A program made the translations under genes and the position numbers. Below the pieces are notes generated by a model, which was given only the letters and a program-made list of their open reading frames with translations, was not told the origin of the DNA and did no database searches. 22,813 bases of DNA from Desulfobacteraceae bacterium (GTDB lineage: Bacteria; Desulfobacterota; Desulfobacteria; Desulfobacterales; SG8-13), in NCBI GenBank assembly GCA_029287875.1, contig JARFQH010000154.1, positions 1 through 22,813 of the forward strand, given 5' to 3'. Below, in pieces: positions 5,726 to 14,152 of the stretch (positions within the stretch are counted from its first letter, which is position 1; the number at the start of each line of letters is the position of its first letter).

Positions 5726-8383
5726 ATGAACGATCGACGCGATTCGATGACAGATAGAATTCTGGCGTCCCGGGCAAAAATTCCCCACGGCGCCGTTCAA
5801 AACAAAAAAGCCGCCGAAGAGGGCGGCTGTGGTGTCACCGGCTTTATCTCCTCGATCCCGGTCCGGGGACGCCACATCTATGAGCCTTCCATTCAGATGC
5901 ACAACCGGGGCAACGGCAAGGGCGGGGGCATTGCCGCGGTGGGACTCTCCGCCGAGAGCCTGGGGGTCACTCAGGACATCCTGGACTCCCATTACATGCT
6001 TCAGATGGCGCTGCTCGATCCGGCGGCGCGGCCCGAAGTGGAAGCCGCCAACATCGCCCCTTTCATGGAGGTCCACAAGGCCGAAAGGCTTCCAACCGTC
6101 GACGATTATCGTGACATCGAGGGCCTGGAGGTCAAGCCGCCGGATGTCTGGCGCTATTTCGTGCGCGTCAAAAAAGGCGTACTGGCACGGTTCATCGATG
6201 ATAACCGACTGCAGGACCTGGATCCCCGCAAGGCCGAAGACGAGTTCATCTACCAGAACTCCACCCGCATCAATCAGGCGTTTTACGCGTCATTGGGGGA
6301 GCAGCGGGCCTTCGTACTGTCCCACGCCCGCAACCTGATGATTCTGAAAATCGTCGGTTATGCCGAAAAAGTGGTCGAGTATTATCTCCTCGACGATTTC
6401 AAGGCCCATGGATGGATTGCCCACCAGCGCTATCCGACCAAGGGCCGGGTCTGGCATCCCGGCGGCGCCCATCCCTTCAGCGGCATGGACGAGGCCCTGG
6501 TACACAACGGTGATTTCGCCAATTACCATGCGGTCTGCGAATACCTGAAGCAGCACAACATTTACCCCCAATTTCTAACGGATACCGAGGTTTCGGTGCA
6601 GTTGCTGGATCTGTTGAACCGCACCTTCGAATACCCGATGGAATATATCATCGAGGCCATGGCGCCGACCACCGAGCACGATTTCGACCGGTTGACGCCT
6701 GAAAAGCAGCGCATCTATCGATATATCCAGTCGGCCCACATCCATGCTTCCCCGGACGGCCCCTGGTTTTTCATCATTGCCCGCAACAATCCCTATGCGA
6801 ACTACTTCCAGCTCATCGGGATCACCGACACCTCCATGCTGCGCCCGCAGGTGTTTGCCCTGCAGGAGGGTGAAGTGCAGATCGGCCTGATCTGCTCGGA
6901 AAAGCAGGCCATCGACGCCACGCTTCAGAACCTGGCGGCCGAAGACGATCGCTTCTGTCCGGTGGCAGACAAGTATTGGAACGCCCGCGGCGGCAGCGCC
7001 GCCGACGGCGGGGCCTTTATCTTCACCGTCAGGGACGCCGGCAGGGGCGACGGCTCCAAGGAGCTTGTCTGCACCAACAAGTTCGGCACACCGGTCCGGA
7101 CGCCGGAAGGACAGGCGCACTTCCGTCCGTCGCTCGGTCTGAGGGCCGCCGACAATGGAAACGAGATTTCCGCCACGGTGGTCAGGAGTATGGCGGCCGC
7201 CGACACGTCTGATCTCAAAGATTACGGCACCACCCACCTTCCCGGGTGGGACTATCCCGCACTTAGTCATTTCTGCCGTGAACTGGTTGATCAGGGCGCA
7301 AAAAACGACACCGCCAAGACCAGGGCCATCGAGGTCATGGCGTTTCTGAACGACCGCCGGCTGGCGACCGGTGCCAAAAAGCGCAGCTCGACGCTTCAAA
7401 TCGTCAGGGAAAACCTGACCGCACTCTTCAGAACCGCGCCAAAAATCAACACAAACGGCAGCAGTATTTACCGTCAGATCGACTGGTCGACGCGGGCTGC
7501 GCTGCGGCCTCCGCAGGAAACGGAAAAGATACTGGTGGTGAATGCCAGGGAGTTTCCACCCGAAGGCGATACCTGCGACGCACGTTTGATCTGTGCGGCG
7601 TATAAGATGGGATGGCGCCGGTTTCTCTGTTACGGGTACAAGGGTCAGCGCTTCACCGGCTGCGGTCTATTGAGCAACACCGACGGCGTACGCATCGATG
7701 TTTACGACAGCTCGGGCGACTACCTCGCTTCAGGCATCGACGGCCTCGAGATCCGTGTCCATGGAAACGCACAGGACCAGCTGGGGCAGATCATGAAACG
7801 TGGGAAACTGGTCATCTACGGCGATGTCGGCCAGACCTTCATGTACGGCGCCAAGGGGGGTGAGGTCTACGTCCTTGGCAATGCGGCCGGGCGACCGCTG
7901 ATCAACGCCGTCGGGCGTCCTCGCGTGGTCATCAACGGCACGTGCCTGGATTATCTGGCCGAATCCTTCATGGCCGGCGATCCCCTCAACGGCGGTGGCT
8001 TCGTCGTGCTGAACGGCCTCGAATTCGATCCGAACGGCAGGATCCTCGCCCGGGAACGCCCTTACCCGGGGTCGAACCTCTTCTCTCTGGCCTCGGGTGG
8101 CGCCATCTACCTGAGGGACCCGCGCAAGACCGCCGTCGAAGGGCAGCTGAACGGCGGCGAGTTCGTGGACCTGACGCCGGCGGACTGGGACCTGATTCTT
8201 CCTTACCTCGAAGAGAACGAAAGATTGTTCGGGATCTCCGTCGATAACGACCTGCTGCGGGTCGACGGAGAAATAAAGGACTACCGGTCGGTCTACCGCA
8301 AGGTACAGGCCGCCAAGCTCGATGTCCTGGCAAAGGCCTCTGTCGCCTCCGAAGAGTGGGGCGAGGACTGGCAGGAGGAGTGA
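5726..8383 (+). CDS. Class II glutamine amidotransferase fused to a GXGXG domain (glutamate synthase subunit)
   Basis: The ATG at 5726 is chosen because AAGGAG (5715-5720) lies 5 bases before it; an ATG at 5687 falls inside the palindromic repeat. That gives 885 residues. An N-terminal nucleophile class II amidotransferase domain starts at Cys35 (GGCGVTGF), implying removal of a 34-residue propeptide as in bacterial GltB. HQRYPTK (about 233-239), VHNGDF (about 259-264) and TDTEVSVQLL follow, as in glutamine-hydrolysing enzymes. A middle region of about 270 residues is unassigned. A GXGXG beta-helix domain covers about 672-810 (GNAQDQLGQ, GDVGQTFMYGAKGG, GNAAGRP). It would supply ammonia from glutamine to the FMN subunit, which is encoded separately upstream. 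Confidence 0.85.
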   Translation: MNDRRDSMTDRILASRAKIPHGAVQNKKAAEEGGCGVTGFISSIPVRGRHIYEPSIQMHNRGNGKGGGIAAVGLSAESLGVTQDILDSHYMLQMALLDPAARPEVEAANIAPFMEVHKAERLPTVDDYRDIEGLEVKPPDVWRYFVRVKKGVLARFIDDNRLQDLDPRKAEDEFIYQNSTRINQAFYASLGEQRAFVLSHARNLMILKIVGYAEKVVEYYLLDDFKAHGWIAHQRYPTKGRVWHPGGAHPFSGMDEALVHNGDFANYHAVCEYLKQHNIYPQFLTDTEVSVQLLDLLNRTFEYPMEYIIEAMAPTTEHDFDRLTPEKQRIYRYIQSAHIHASPDGPWFFIIARNNPYANYFQLIGITDTSMLRPQVFALQEGEVQIGLICSEKQAIDATLQNLAAEDDRFCPVADKYWNARGGSAADGGAFIFTVRDAGRGDGSKELVCTNKFGTPVRTPEGQAHFRPSLGLRAADNGNEISATVVRSMAAADTSDLKDYGTTHLPGWDYPALSHFCRELVDQGAKNDTAKTRAIEVMAFLNDRRLATGAKKRSSTLQIVRENLTALFRTAPKINTNGSSIYRQIDWSTRAALRPPQETEKILVVNAREFPPEGDTCDARLICAAYKMGWRRFLCYGYKGQRFTGCGLLSNTDGVRIDVYDSSGDYLASGIDGLEIRVHGNAQDQLGQIMKRGKLVIYGDVGQTFMYGAKGGEVYVLGNAAGRPLINAVGRPRVVINGTCLDYLAESFMAGDPLNGGGFVVLNGLEFDPNGRILARERPYPGSNLFSLASGGAIYLRDPRKTAVEGQLNGGEFVDLTPADWDLILPYLEENERLFGISVDNDLLRVDGEIKDYRSVYRKVQAAKLDVLAKASVASEEWGEDWQEE

Positions 8384-8399
8384 AGCAGGGTAGTAACTT

Positions 8400-8537
8400 T
8401 TAAAACCAGTAGCGGATACCGATGTCGAATCCGTTAGATGCACTTTTCACCCCGCTGAACGTGCCGCCCAAACCGGAACGGTGATGAATGCCGGTAACAA
8501 GATTCCATTGCGGAATGAGGAACCCTATTTCTGGTCT
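8400..8537 (-). pseudogene. C-terminal remnant of an outer-membrane beta-barrel gene
   Basis: Reading leftward, a 45-codon open frame with no start codon ends in DIGIRYWF and a TAA at 8400-8402. A terminal aromatic residue after alternating hydrophobic residues is the classic C-terminal beta-signal of outer-membrane proteins. The preceding part (VTGIHHRSGLGG) looks like earlier barrel strands. An in-frame stop at 8538-8540 and the end of the DUF4340 gene at 8525 show that the rest is gone. It is most likely debris of a gene that once lay downstream of the ABC operon. The barrel family is not identified. Confidence 0.5.
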
Positions 8538-9514
8538 TTATTAGGTGGTTCAAGAAGGTCTTCGAAAGCCGGCATCAGTTGCTTGGCCTTCCATTCCGTT
8601 AAAAAGAAGGGATAGGGGCTATCCGAAGAAACGGCCGGATAGGAGTTGTCGGTTTCGCTCTGCTTGGCGAAGATCGACAGGCGATGCGCTTTTTGGCCTT
8701 TTAATTCCAAGGTGTAAATCGGGTCCTTATAATCGGCCGTGACATGATCCGTAATGTATTTTTCACACGCCAATTGGGAAACCGCGGCCAACAGTTCGTC
8801 CACTTTGGCGGAAGCGGCGGCGCGGCCGTCGTTCGCCTGCCAGACCATTATGGCCTTCAGCGGCGGTGACGTTTCCTTGGCCGTATCACCCTCTTCCTTC
8901 TCACCGGTCTCTGCCAGCGGGGCCTCGTGCCGGGCCAGCGTCATGGTTTCCGTGCCTTTTGTCAGTCGGATTTCCTGGATATCGCTGGCGGCGAAGGAAA
9001 GAACAACCTTGTCCCGCAGATCTTCCACGCCCTGTTCGAACGTGGTCCTGAAATTGTTGCGTGCCTGGTAGACCTTCGCGTCGCCGGCCAGCTTCACGAA
9101 CGTGTGCCGGAACGAGGGGGCGACCTTGCCGATTTCAAACTCCCGTTCGGGCGTCGTGCCGGCCCAGGCCTTGACCGATATTTTGTTCTTGTCGGTCAGA
9201 TCGTATCGGATATAGTCCTTGGACTCGGACATCATCGCCGTCAGTGAAAGAGCGGAGATGGCATCGAGCATCCGGCTGACCTTGGCCCTGTCGGCCGGAT
9301 ACTTTTGCTCTCCGATGGTCCAGCTGTCGTCGGCTCTGTTCAGACTGATCATTCCTTCAGGACCGTTAATATCGATGCGGGTGATCGATTGGACCGGAAC
9401 CGATGGCTGTTGCGGTAGCCGGTAAAGGGTCCGATCGGTTTGACGCGTCAACAGATAGATCGACAAGCCGACGATAACGACCGCCAGAATGACGACTTCT
9501 TTCTTCAGCTTCAT
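8525..9514 (-). CDS. DUF4340-domain membrane-anchored protein of the Gld-type ABC operon
   Basis: The protein has 329 residues, with a single N-terminal transmembrane anchor (about 7-22, VVILAVVIVGLSIYLL) and a long extracytoplasmic region. The WTIGEQKYPADRAKVSRML segment and the repeated beta-rich layout are typical of DUF4340 proteins, which are regularly encoded last in operons with a GldA-type ATPase, GldF-type permease and GldG-like protein. A Glu/Thr/Lys-rich low-complexity stretch lies around 205-222. GAGG lies about 8 bases before the ATG, which is 12 bases after the gldG-like stop. Its molecular role is unknown; context suggests it is a periplasmic accessory of the exporter. Confidence 0.8.
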   Translation of the reverse strand: MKLKKEVVILAVVIVGLSIYLLTRQTDRTLYRLPQQPSVPVQSITRIDINGPEGMISLNRADDSWTIGEQKYPADRAKVSRMLDAISALSLTAMMSESKDYIRYDLTDKNKISVKAWAGTTPEREFEIGKVAPSFRHTFVKLAGDAKVYQARNNFRTTFEQGVEDLRDKVVLSFAASDIQEIRLTKGTETMTLARHEAPLAETGEKEEGDTAKETSPPLKAIMVWQANDGRAAASAKVDELLAAVSQLACEKYITDHVTADYKDPIYTLELKGQKAHRLSIFAKQSETDNSYPAVSSDSPYPFFLTEWKAKQLMPAFEDLLEPPNKDQK

Positions 9515-9526
9515 CGTCTTCCTCTC

Positions 9527-11803
9527 TTATCCTTGAAACATTTCCTGGATGCGTCTCTTGCGGGAAATCCTCCGGAACCAGACGGCGATGCCAAAAAGAA
9601 CCACCAAGATCGGCAGTCCGGCAATGTTGACTGTCTTGACGGCGGTTTTGGCGCCAGCACCGATCGGCAACAACGGGTTGAAATCCTGCTTCTTGCCGCG
9701 CAGGATTGCGATGTCTTCGCGGCCGTTCAAGGCGTCGATCACGTTCAAAATGAAAACGGCGTTGGCCCCCCGGCCCTGGGAGTCGATCACGTTGTCGGTC
9801 AGCATTTCCGAAGAGGCCATGATGAAGATGCGCCCCGGCTTGCCGCGCGAGATAAATGCGCCTTCGCTTTCGACCGGCATCGGCGCGCTTTCAGGTTTTT
9901 CCTCTGCCTGCGCTTGCGGCGCAGCGGCTGGAGCGCTATCCGGGTTCCCCTCCTTTCCGACTGGAGGATTGGCTTCGTCGGCCGCACCTGTTTTTGCGTC
10001 GTTTGCTGCATCGGGAGGGGCTGTTTTCTTTTCAGGCAGGGGTTTGCCGGTGAAATAGCTGCTGAAGCCGCCTTCCAGTAGGTATGCCAGCGGGTAGCTC
10101 TGAAATTCATCTTCACTCTGGGGCGGTCGGATCAACTGTGGGTTGAGGTTGATCCGTCCCCGCATTTCCCATGACTTCGCCGAGGATGAAAAAACCCGGT
10201 AGGCTTTTATGTCGCTCTCCTTGAGGCGATCCTCGATCAACTCCAGCGGGGAGATGCGGACCGCCACCAGGCGATTGATGTTTTGCATGAACTCGAGGTC
10301 GTGATTGATCATCTGGCTTAAGATCAACGGGGCGAAGTAGATCGGCCGTTCACCGCCTCCCAGAGATTGGGGCATTTCCTGATTGAAGCAATTTTCGTCC
10401 ATCACGTAGGACTGGTTGACGCGGATACCATAGTGATCGAGCAGCTTTTCCAGACCTGTCTTGAGCGGTTCGTAACGGGGACCCGGGTTCATGCCGCGGG
10501 GCATCTGCTGTTGTGGCATGATCTCATTAAAACTGTCCGGTATGAGCAACAAATCTTTTCCCTGCATCAGAAACTGATCGATCTGAAACAGGTCGTCGTC
10601 GCTGAAATTTTCGGTGGGGCGGACTATCACCAGAGAGCGGAGACTTGACGGGATCCTGCCGTCTTTGAGATTCACGTCCTTGATGGTGTAATTCTGTGAG
10701 ACAACCATCCGGAAATTGTTCAGCGTTTCCGCGTTTGGCTGCTCGGCGGGGTTCATACGCGGCTGCGGCATGAGTGGAGGGGTTCCCATGTCCGCCAGGT
10801 AGCCGATATCTTCGTTGATATCGATCAGAGAGTCGATGTTTTCGCCGATCAGATTTTCAAGCGTGTCCGGAGCGACCAGTTCATAGCGGGTTCCGATGAT
10901 CGGAATTCGCAAAACGTTGACGAGCTGCACCGTGGCTGTTTTGCCGCCATGTTCCAACACGAGGCCGACGGTGCCCTCACCGGCGGTGAGGTTCTCCTGA
11001 GGCAGGTCGGGCCACTTGAGGCTGAGCAGGTTGATTTTCTTTGTCTGCAGCTCTCGCGTCGCATCGGGGTTGGTGGAGGGGTCCAGACGAATGTACTCGA
11101 GCTTGCTTAAAAATGTGGGATTGAGTTTATCGATTATGGTAGCGACGCTTTCTGGGAGATCGGGCAGGTTGTTGAGCCCGATGACGGGTGCTACTTTGTT
11201 CAGGGAAGAGGACAGGAACAGGGCGATTCGGATTTTGCCCTGCAACCGCAGCAGGGCGCTGACCTTGTTGTTCAGCTTCATGATGGCGGTCGTCAGCTGG
11301 TATTCCAACCGGTCGACGGAGGTTATGGTCGGGATGCGTTCGATCAGGTCGCCGTGTAGGATCACCAGACCCATGTAAGCCTTCTGGAACTTGACCTCGT
11401 CTTTTTCGATGACCTGAATCTGGATCGGGCTGATGCCGTAGTTGTCGGCCAGCTCCTGATTGGTTTCGGCGCCAGGTTTGAGGTCGCCTTCTTGCGGACT
11501 GACATCGTAGAAGCGGTAGTTGAAATACTTACCGGCATAGACGGCGTATTCTTCGAGCAGGTCGCGCAGGTATCGCTCGATGTTGTTGTAAGGCGCCGGC
11601 AGGTTCTTGGTAAAGAAGACATTGACGGTCAGCGGTTCGGAGAGCGTGGCGACCGACCGGCGGCTGGCCTCGGAGAGCGAGTAAGCCCCGTTGGCGGTCA
11701 GATCGAACCGCTGAAAAAGGGTGATGCCGGCCAGGTTCACCAGCACCACCGCGACAAGATAGATGAAGAATTTGAAATACTTTCCGCTCTTAACCTTTCC
11801 CAC
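9527..11803 (-). CDS. GldG-like auxiliary component of an ABC transporter
   Basis: This 758-residue protein has one transmembrane segment near the N-terminus (about 10-30), a large periplasmic region and a second one near the C-terminus (about 727-745) followed by RRISRKRR. The start of the extracytoplasmic part (FDLTANGAYSLSEASRRSVATL) and the following NVFFTKNLP and Y-rich DVSP segments are characteristic of the GldG/ABC_transp_aux family. An Ala/Pro/Glu-rich linker lies roughly at 590-655. The start is GTG at 11801-11803, supported by AAGGAG (complement of 11814-11819), which overlaps the permease stop codon. In Bacteroidetes GldG is needed for gliding with GldA and GldF; in this lineage the substrate is unknown. 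Confidence 0.85.
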   Translation of the reverse strand: MGKVKSGKYFKFFIYLVAVVLVNLAGITLFQRFDLTANGAYSLSEASRRSVATLSEPLTVNVFFTKNLPAPYNNIERYLRDLLEEYAVYAGKYFNYRFYDVSPQEGDLKPGAETNQELADNYGISPIQIQVIEKDEVKFQKAYMGLVILHGDLIERIPTITSVDRLEYQLTTAIMKLNNKVSALLRLQGKIRIALFLSSSLNKVAPVIGLNNLPDLPESVATIIDKLNPTFLSKLEYIRLDPSTNPDATRELQTKKINLLSLKWPDLPQENLTAGEGTVGLVLEHGGKTATVQLVNVLRIPIIGTRYELVAPDTLENLIGENIDSLIDINEDIGYLADMGTPPLMPQPRMNPAEQPNAETLNNFRMVVSQNYTIKDVNLKDGRIPSSLRSLVIVRPTENFSDDDLFQIDQFLMQGKDLLLIPDSFNEIMPQQQMPRGMNPGPRYEPLKTGLEKLLDHYGIRVNQSYVMDENCFNQEMPQSLGGGERPIYFAPLILSQMINHDLEFMQNINRLVAVRISPLELIEDRLKESDIKAYRVFSSSAKSWEMRGRINLNPQLIRPPQSEDEFQSYPLAYLLEGGFSSYFTGKPLPEKKTAPPDAANDAKTGAADEANPPVGKEGNPDSAPAAAPQAQAEEKPESAPMPVESEGAFISRGKPGRIFIMASSEMLTDNVIDSQGRGANAVFILNVIDALNGREDIAILRGKKQDFNPLLPIGAGAKTAVKTVNIAGLPILVVLFGIAVWFRRISRKRRIQEMFQG

Positions 11804-11817
11804 GATACACGATCTCC

Positions 11818-12522
11818 TTAATTTTTATCTTCGAGCGCCAAGTGGGCGGCGTATAATCCGATGAAGCAGATGCTGAGAAAATAGATGATGTCGCGCGTGT
11901 CGATGATGCCTCTGGAGATGTTTTGAAAGTGCTGGTCGACGCCCAGATACGCTACCGCTCCCAGGATACCCCGCGGCAGAAAAAAGAGCATCCGTTCGAT
12001 CAGGGTCAGCGCGAAGCAGATGGTCATGCCGATGATAAAAGCAACGATCTGATTGCGGGTCAGGGAGGACGCGAAGAGTCCGATGGCGGAAAAGGCGGCC
12101 CCCAGCAGCACGGCGCCCAGATACCCCCCGATGACCGGGCCCCAGTCGAGCTGGCCGAGAAAGGCCACTGTGACAACATAGCCGACGGTCGGGACCAGCA
12201 TGGCGACGATAAAAGCTACCGCAGCGGCGAATTTGCCGAGAATCACGTCATTGAAGCTGACCGGTAGAGTGAGCAGGGTTTCGTAGGAACCGACGTTGAG
12301 TTCCTCGGCGAAGAGCCGCATCGTGACGGCCGGGACGACAAAGGCCATGATAATCGGCAGCATGGAAAAAAAATTCCTGAGGCTGGCCTGTTCCAGGATG
12401 AAAAAGGTGGTGAAAAAGAACCAGCCGGTCACCAAGAGAAAGATGGCGATGACGATATAGGCGATCGGCGAAACGAAATACGTACCGAATTCTTTTCTGA
12501 AAATGGGAACGACCGCTCGCAT
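11818..12522 (-). CDS. ABC transporter permease (GldF/ABC-2 type)
   Basis: This 234-residue integral membrane protein has about six hydrophobic helices, for example YIVIAIFLLVTGWFFFTTFF and AAAVAFIVAMLVPTVGYVVT. FRKEFGTYFVSPIAYIV at the N-terminus and LFAEELNVGSYETLLTLPVS after the second helix are hallmarks of the ABC-2/GldF permeases. It lies one base after the ATPase stop and 14 bases before the GldG-like start, so one mRNA is likely. It would form the membrane channel of the exporter; the substrate is not evident. Confidence 0.88.
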   Translation of the reverse strand: MRAVVPIFRKEFGTYFVSPIAYIVIAIFLLVTGWFFFTTFFILEQASLRNFFSMLPIIMAFVVPAVTMRLFAEELNVGSYETLLTLPVSFNDVILGKFAAAVAFIVAMLVPTVGYVVTVAFLGQLDWGPVIGGYLGAVLLGAAFSAIGLFASSLTRNQIVAFIIGMTICFALTLIERMLFFLPRGILGAVAYLGVDQHFQNISRGIIDTRDIIYFLSICFIGLYAAHLALEDKN

Positions 12523-12523
12523 G

Positions 12524-13459
12524 TCAGTTCTCCTTGGTCAATTCGCGAAACACGGTTTCAAGGGTCCGGGACTCCTGGTAAAACTCCAACAACTCCCAGT
12601 CGGTTTGCTTGACGGTGCGGTAGACTTCACCCCGCAGGTCTCTGGTGGACGGCACGGAGAGCGTGATTCTCAATTGACCGTTGACGGCATCCAGTCTCAC
12701 AACCTCCTTCACGCCGGCGGTGGCGGACAGTTTCTGCCGCACGGCGTCGCTGTCGGCTCGCTGCAGGGTGAGATGGATCAGGCTGGTGTCGCCCGCGGAT
12801 TGCTTCAATTTGTCGATGTCGCCGTCGGCCACGATTTTGCCACGGCTGATGATCACGACGCGGTCGCAGGTGGCTTCGGCTTCGCTCAGGATGTGGGTCG
12901 AAAGGACAACCGTTTTTTGCTTGCCGATGCGCTTGATGATGTCCCGGATCTCGACGATCTGGTTGGGATCCAAACCGGAGGTTGGTTCGTCCAAAATGAG
13001 GATTTCCGGATCGCTCATCATGGCGTGCGCCAGTCCCACCCGCTGCTTGAAACCCTTGGACAGCTCTGCGATCGGCATGTGCATCACCGTGTTCAATCCG
13101 CACAGATCACCGAGTTCGCGAAGGCGCGCAAACTTTCGGTCCGGCGGGATTTCACGAATATCGGCAACATAGTTCAAATAGTCGAACACCAGCATGTCAT
13201 GGTAGAGCGGCGCCGATTCGGGCAGATACCCCATGATTTTCTTGATTTCGATAGGATGGCGGTCGATGTCGAGCTCCTTGACCCGGATCGTTCCGGCACT
13301 GGGTTGCAGGAACCCGGTCAACATTCTCAAGGTGGTCGTCTTGCCGGCGCCGTTAGGCCCCAGTAGACCCAGGATTTCTCCCTTTTGAATCTCGAAGTTG
13401 ATCTGATCCACAGCGGCGATGTCGCCATAATTTTTGGTCAGATTTTCGACGTGGATCAT
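12524..13459 (-). CDS. ABC transporter ATP-binding protein (GldA-like)
   Basis: The ATG at 13457-13459 is chosen because AGGA (complement of 13467-13470) lies 7 bases upstream and MIHVENLTKNYG matches the usual N-terminus; an ATG 48 bases upstream adds an unrelated leader. The product has 311 residues. Walker A GPNGAGKTT is at 34-42, the signature LSKGFKQRVGLA near 135, and Walker B ILILDEPTSGLDP near 155. The switch histidine is in VVLSTH. A C-terminal domain of about 90 residues follows, as in GldA/NatA-type exporters. It is first in a four-gene leftward operon and powers the permease. Confidence 0.92.
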   Translation of the reverse strand: MIHVENLTKNYGDIAAVDQINFEIQKGEILGLLGPNGAGKTTTLRMLTGFLQPSAGTIRVKELDIDRHPIEIKKIMGYLPESAPLYHDMLVFDYLNYVADIREIPPDRKFARLRELGDLCGLNTVMHMPIAELSKGFKQRVGLAHAMMSDPEILILDEPTSGLDPNQIVEIRDIIKRIGKQKTVVLSTHILSEAEATCDRVVIISRGKIVADGDIDKLKQSAGDTSLIHLTLQRADSDAVRQKLSATAGVKEVVRLDAVNGQLRITLSVPSTRDLRGEVYRTVKQTDWELLEFYQESRTLETVFRELTKEN

Positions 13460-13542
13460 CGGCTGCTCCTTTTTTTGTTTCCATCGTTCAGGATCACAGT
13501 AAGTCAACCGCAGGGGCCGGTGGAAAATTTTTCAAAACTACA

Positions 13543-13571
13543 TTTATAAAAAAAAGCCTGTCGATTGTCAA
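13543..13571 (-). promoter_or_regulatory. Strong sigma-70-type promoter for the ABC operon
   Basis: On the minus strand TTGACA (complement of 13566-13571) and TATAAA (complement of 13543-13548) are separated by exactly 17 bases that include a run of T. Both boxes match consensus well. Transcription would start about 75 bases upstream of the ATPase start codon. Confidence 0.7.
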
Positions 13572-13627
13572 TACACTTGCGATCAGCCATGGTGGTGTCG
13601 GTAAGAATACATTACCCTAAACTGATT

Positions 13628-14080
13628 GGTTCCGGGTTCCGGGTTCTGGGTTCAGCCCTGCCGCTGGCCGCAAGCGACCACTTTGATCGAGAAAGAAACT
13701 GTGCCAATTTGGCGTTGTTTCATACGAGGGTTAAAAGGTTCTGGGTTCTGGGTTCAAAGGTTCCAAAGTCAGAAATCTCAAATTCCAAGCACCAAATTAC
13801 AAAGAAATCCCAAATTTTTCACCCTGCGGAATAGTGTATCTTCCGTGATTCTTTCACATATGTTTCCCGATAATCGTTATTCTGTTTCATTTTTTGTTTC
13901 CTTGATTATTCCACAGGGCAAGTATCCAAGGACCCAAACAGGTTTGACATTTTGAATTTTGGACATTGCGATTTGTTTGCGATTTGGAATTTTACACCGA
14001 AACTTAAACGTTTCCTCTTCGATCAAGCTGGATGCTTGCGGCCAGAGGCAGTGCGAAACCTTGAATCCCGTCCAGGCGGG
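13628..14080. repeat. Large imperfect palindrome of nested inverted repeats
   Basis: The gap between the ABC operon and the DUF3786 gene is filled by inverted pairs. CTGGCCGCAAGC (13664-13675) pairs with 14034-14045 over 12 bp. TTGATCGA (13683-13690) pairs with 14019-14026. CCCTGCGGAATA (13822-13833) pairs with 13907-13918 at 11 of 12. A-rich tracts near 13775-13820 and 13945-13995 are looser inverted counterparts. Short direct repeats of a GGTTCTG-type unit occur at about 13629-13653 and 13738-13756. The centre is near 13870. No transposase is present, so it looks like a decayed non-autonomous element or stacked insertions. Confidence 0.55.
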
Positions 14081-14152
14081 AAACCGCTTAACATAAAAAT
14101 ACAGTACATGGGTTTGATTAATCACAGGAAGCACTAACGCTTGTCGGTGGGG

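Noticed and set aside
13738..13820. Possible CRISPR array suggested by short direct repeats (GGTTCTG units)
   Set aside because: The units are about 7 bases, tandem without spacers, and no cas gene is nearby.
13565..14137. Several 60-109 codon frames on both strands between the ABC operon and the DUF3786 gene
   Set aside because: They lie within the inverted-repeat element, lack ribosome-binding sites and have low-complexity content.
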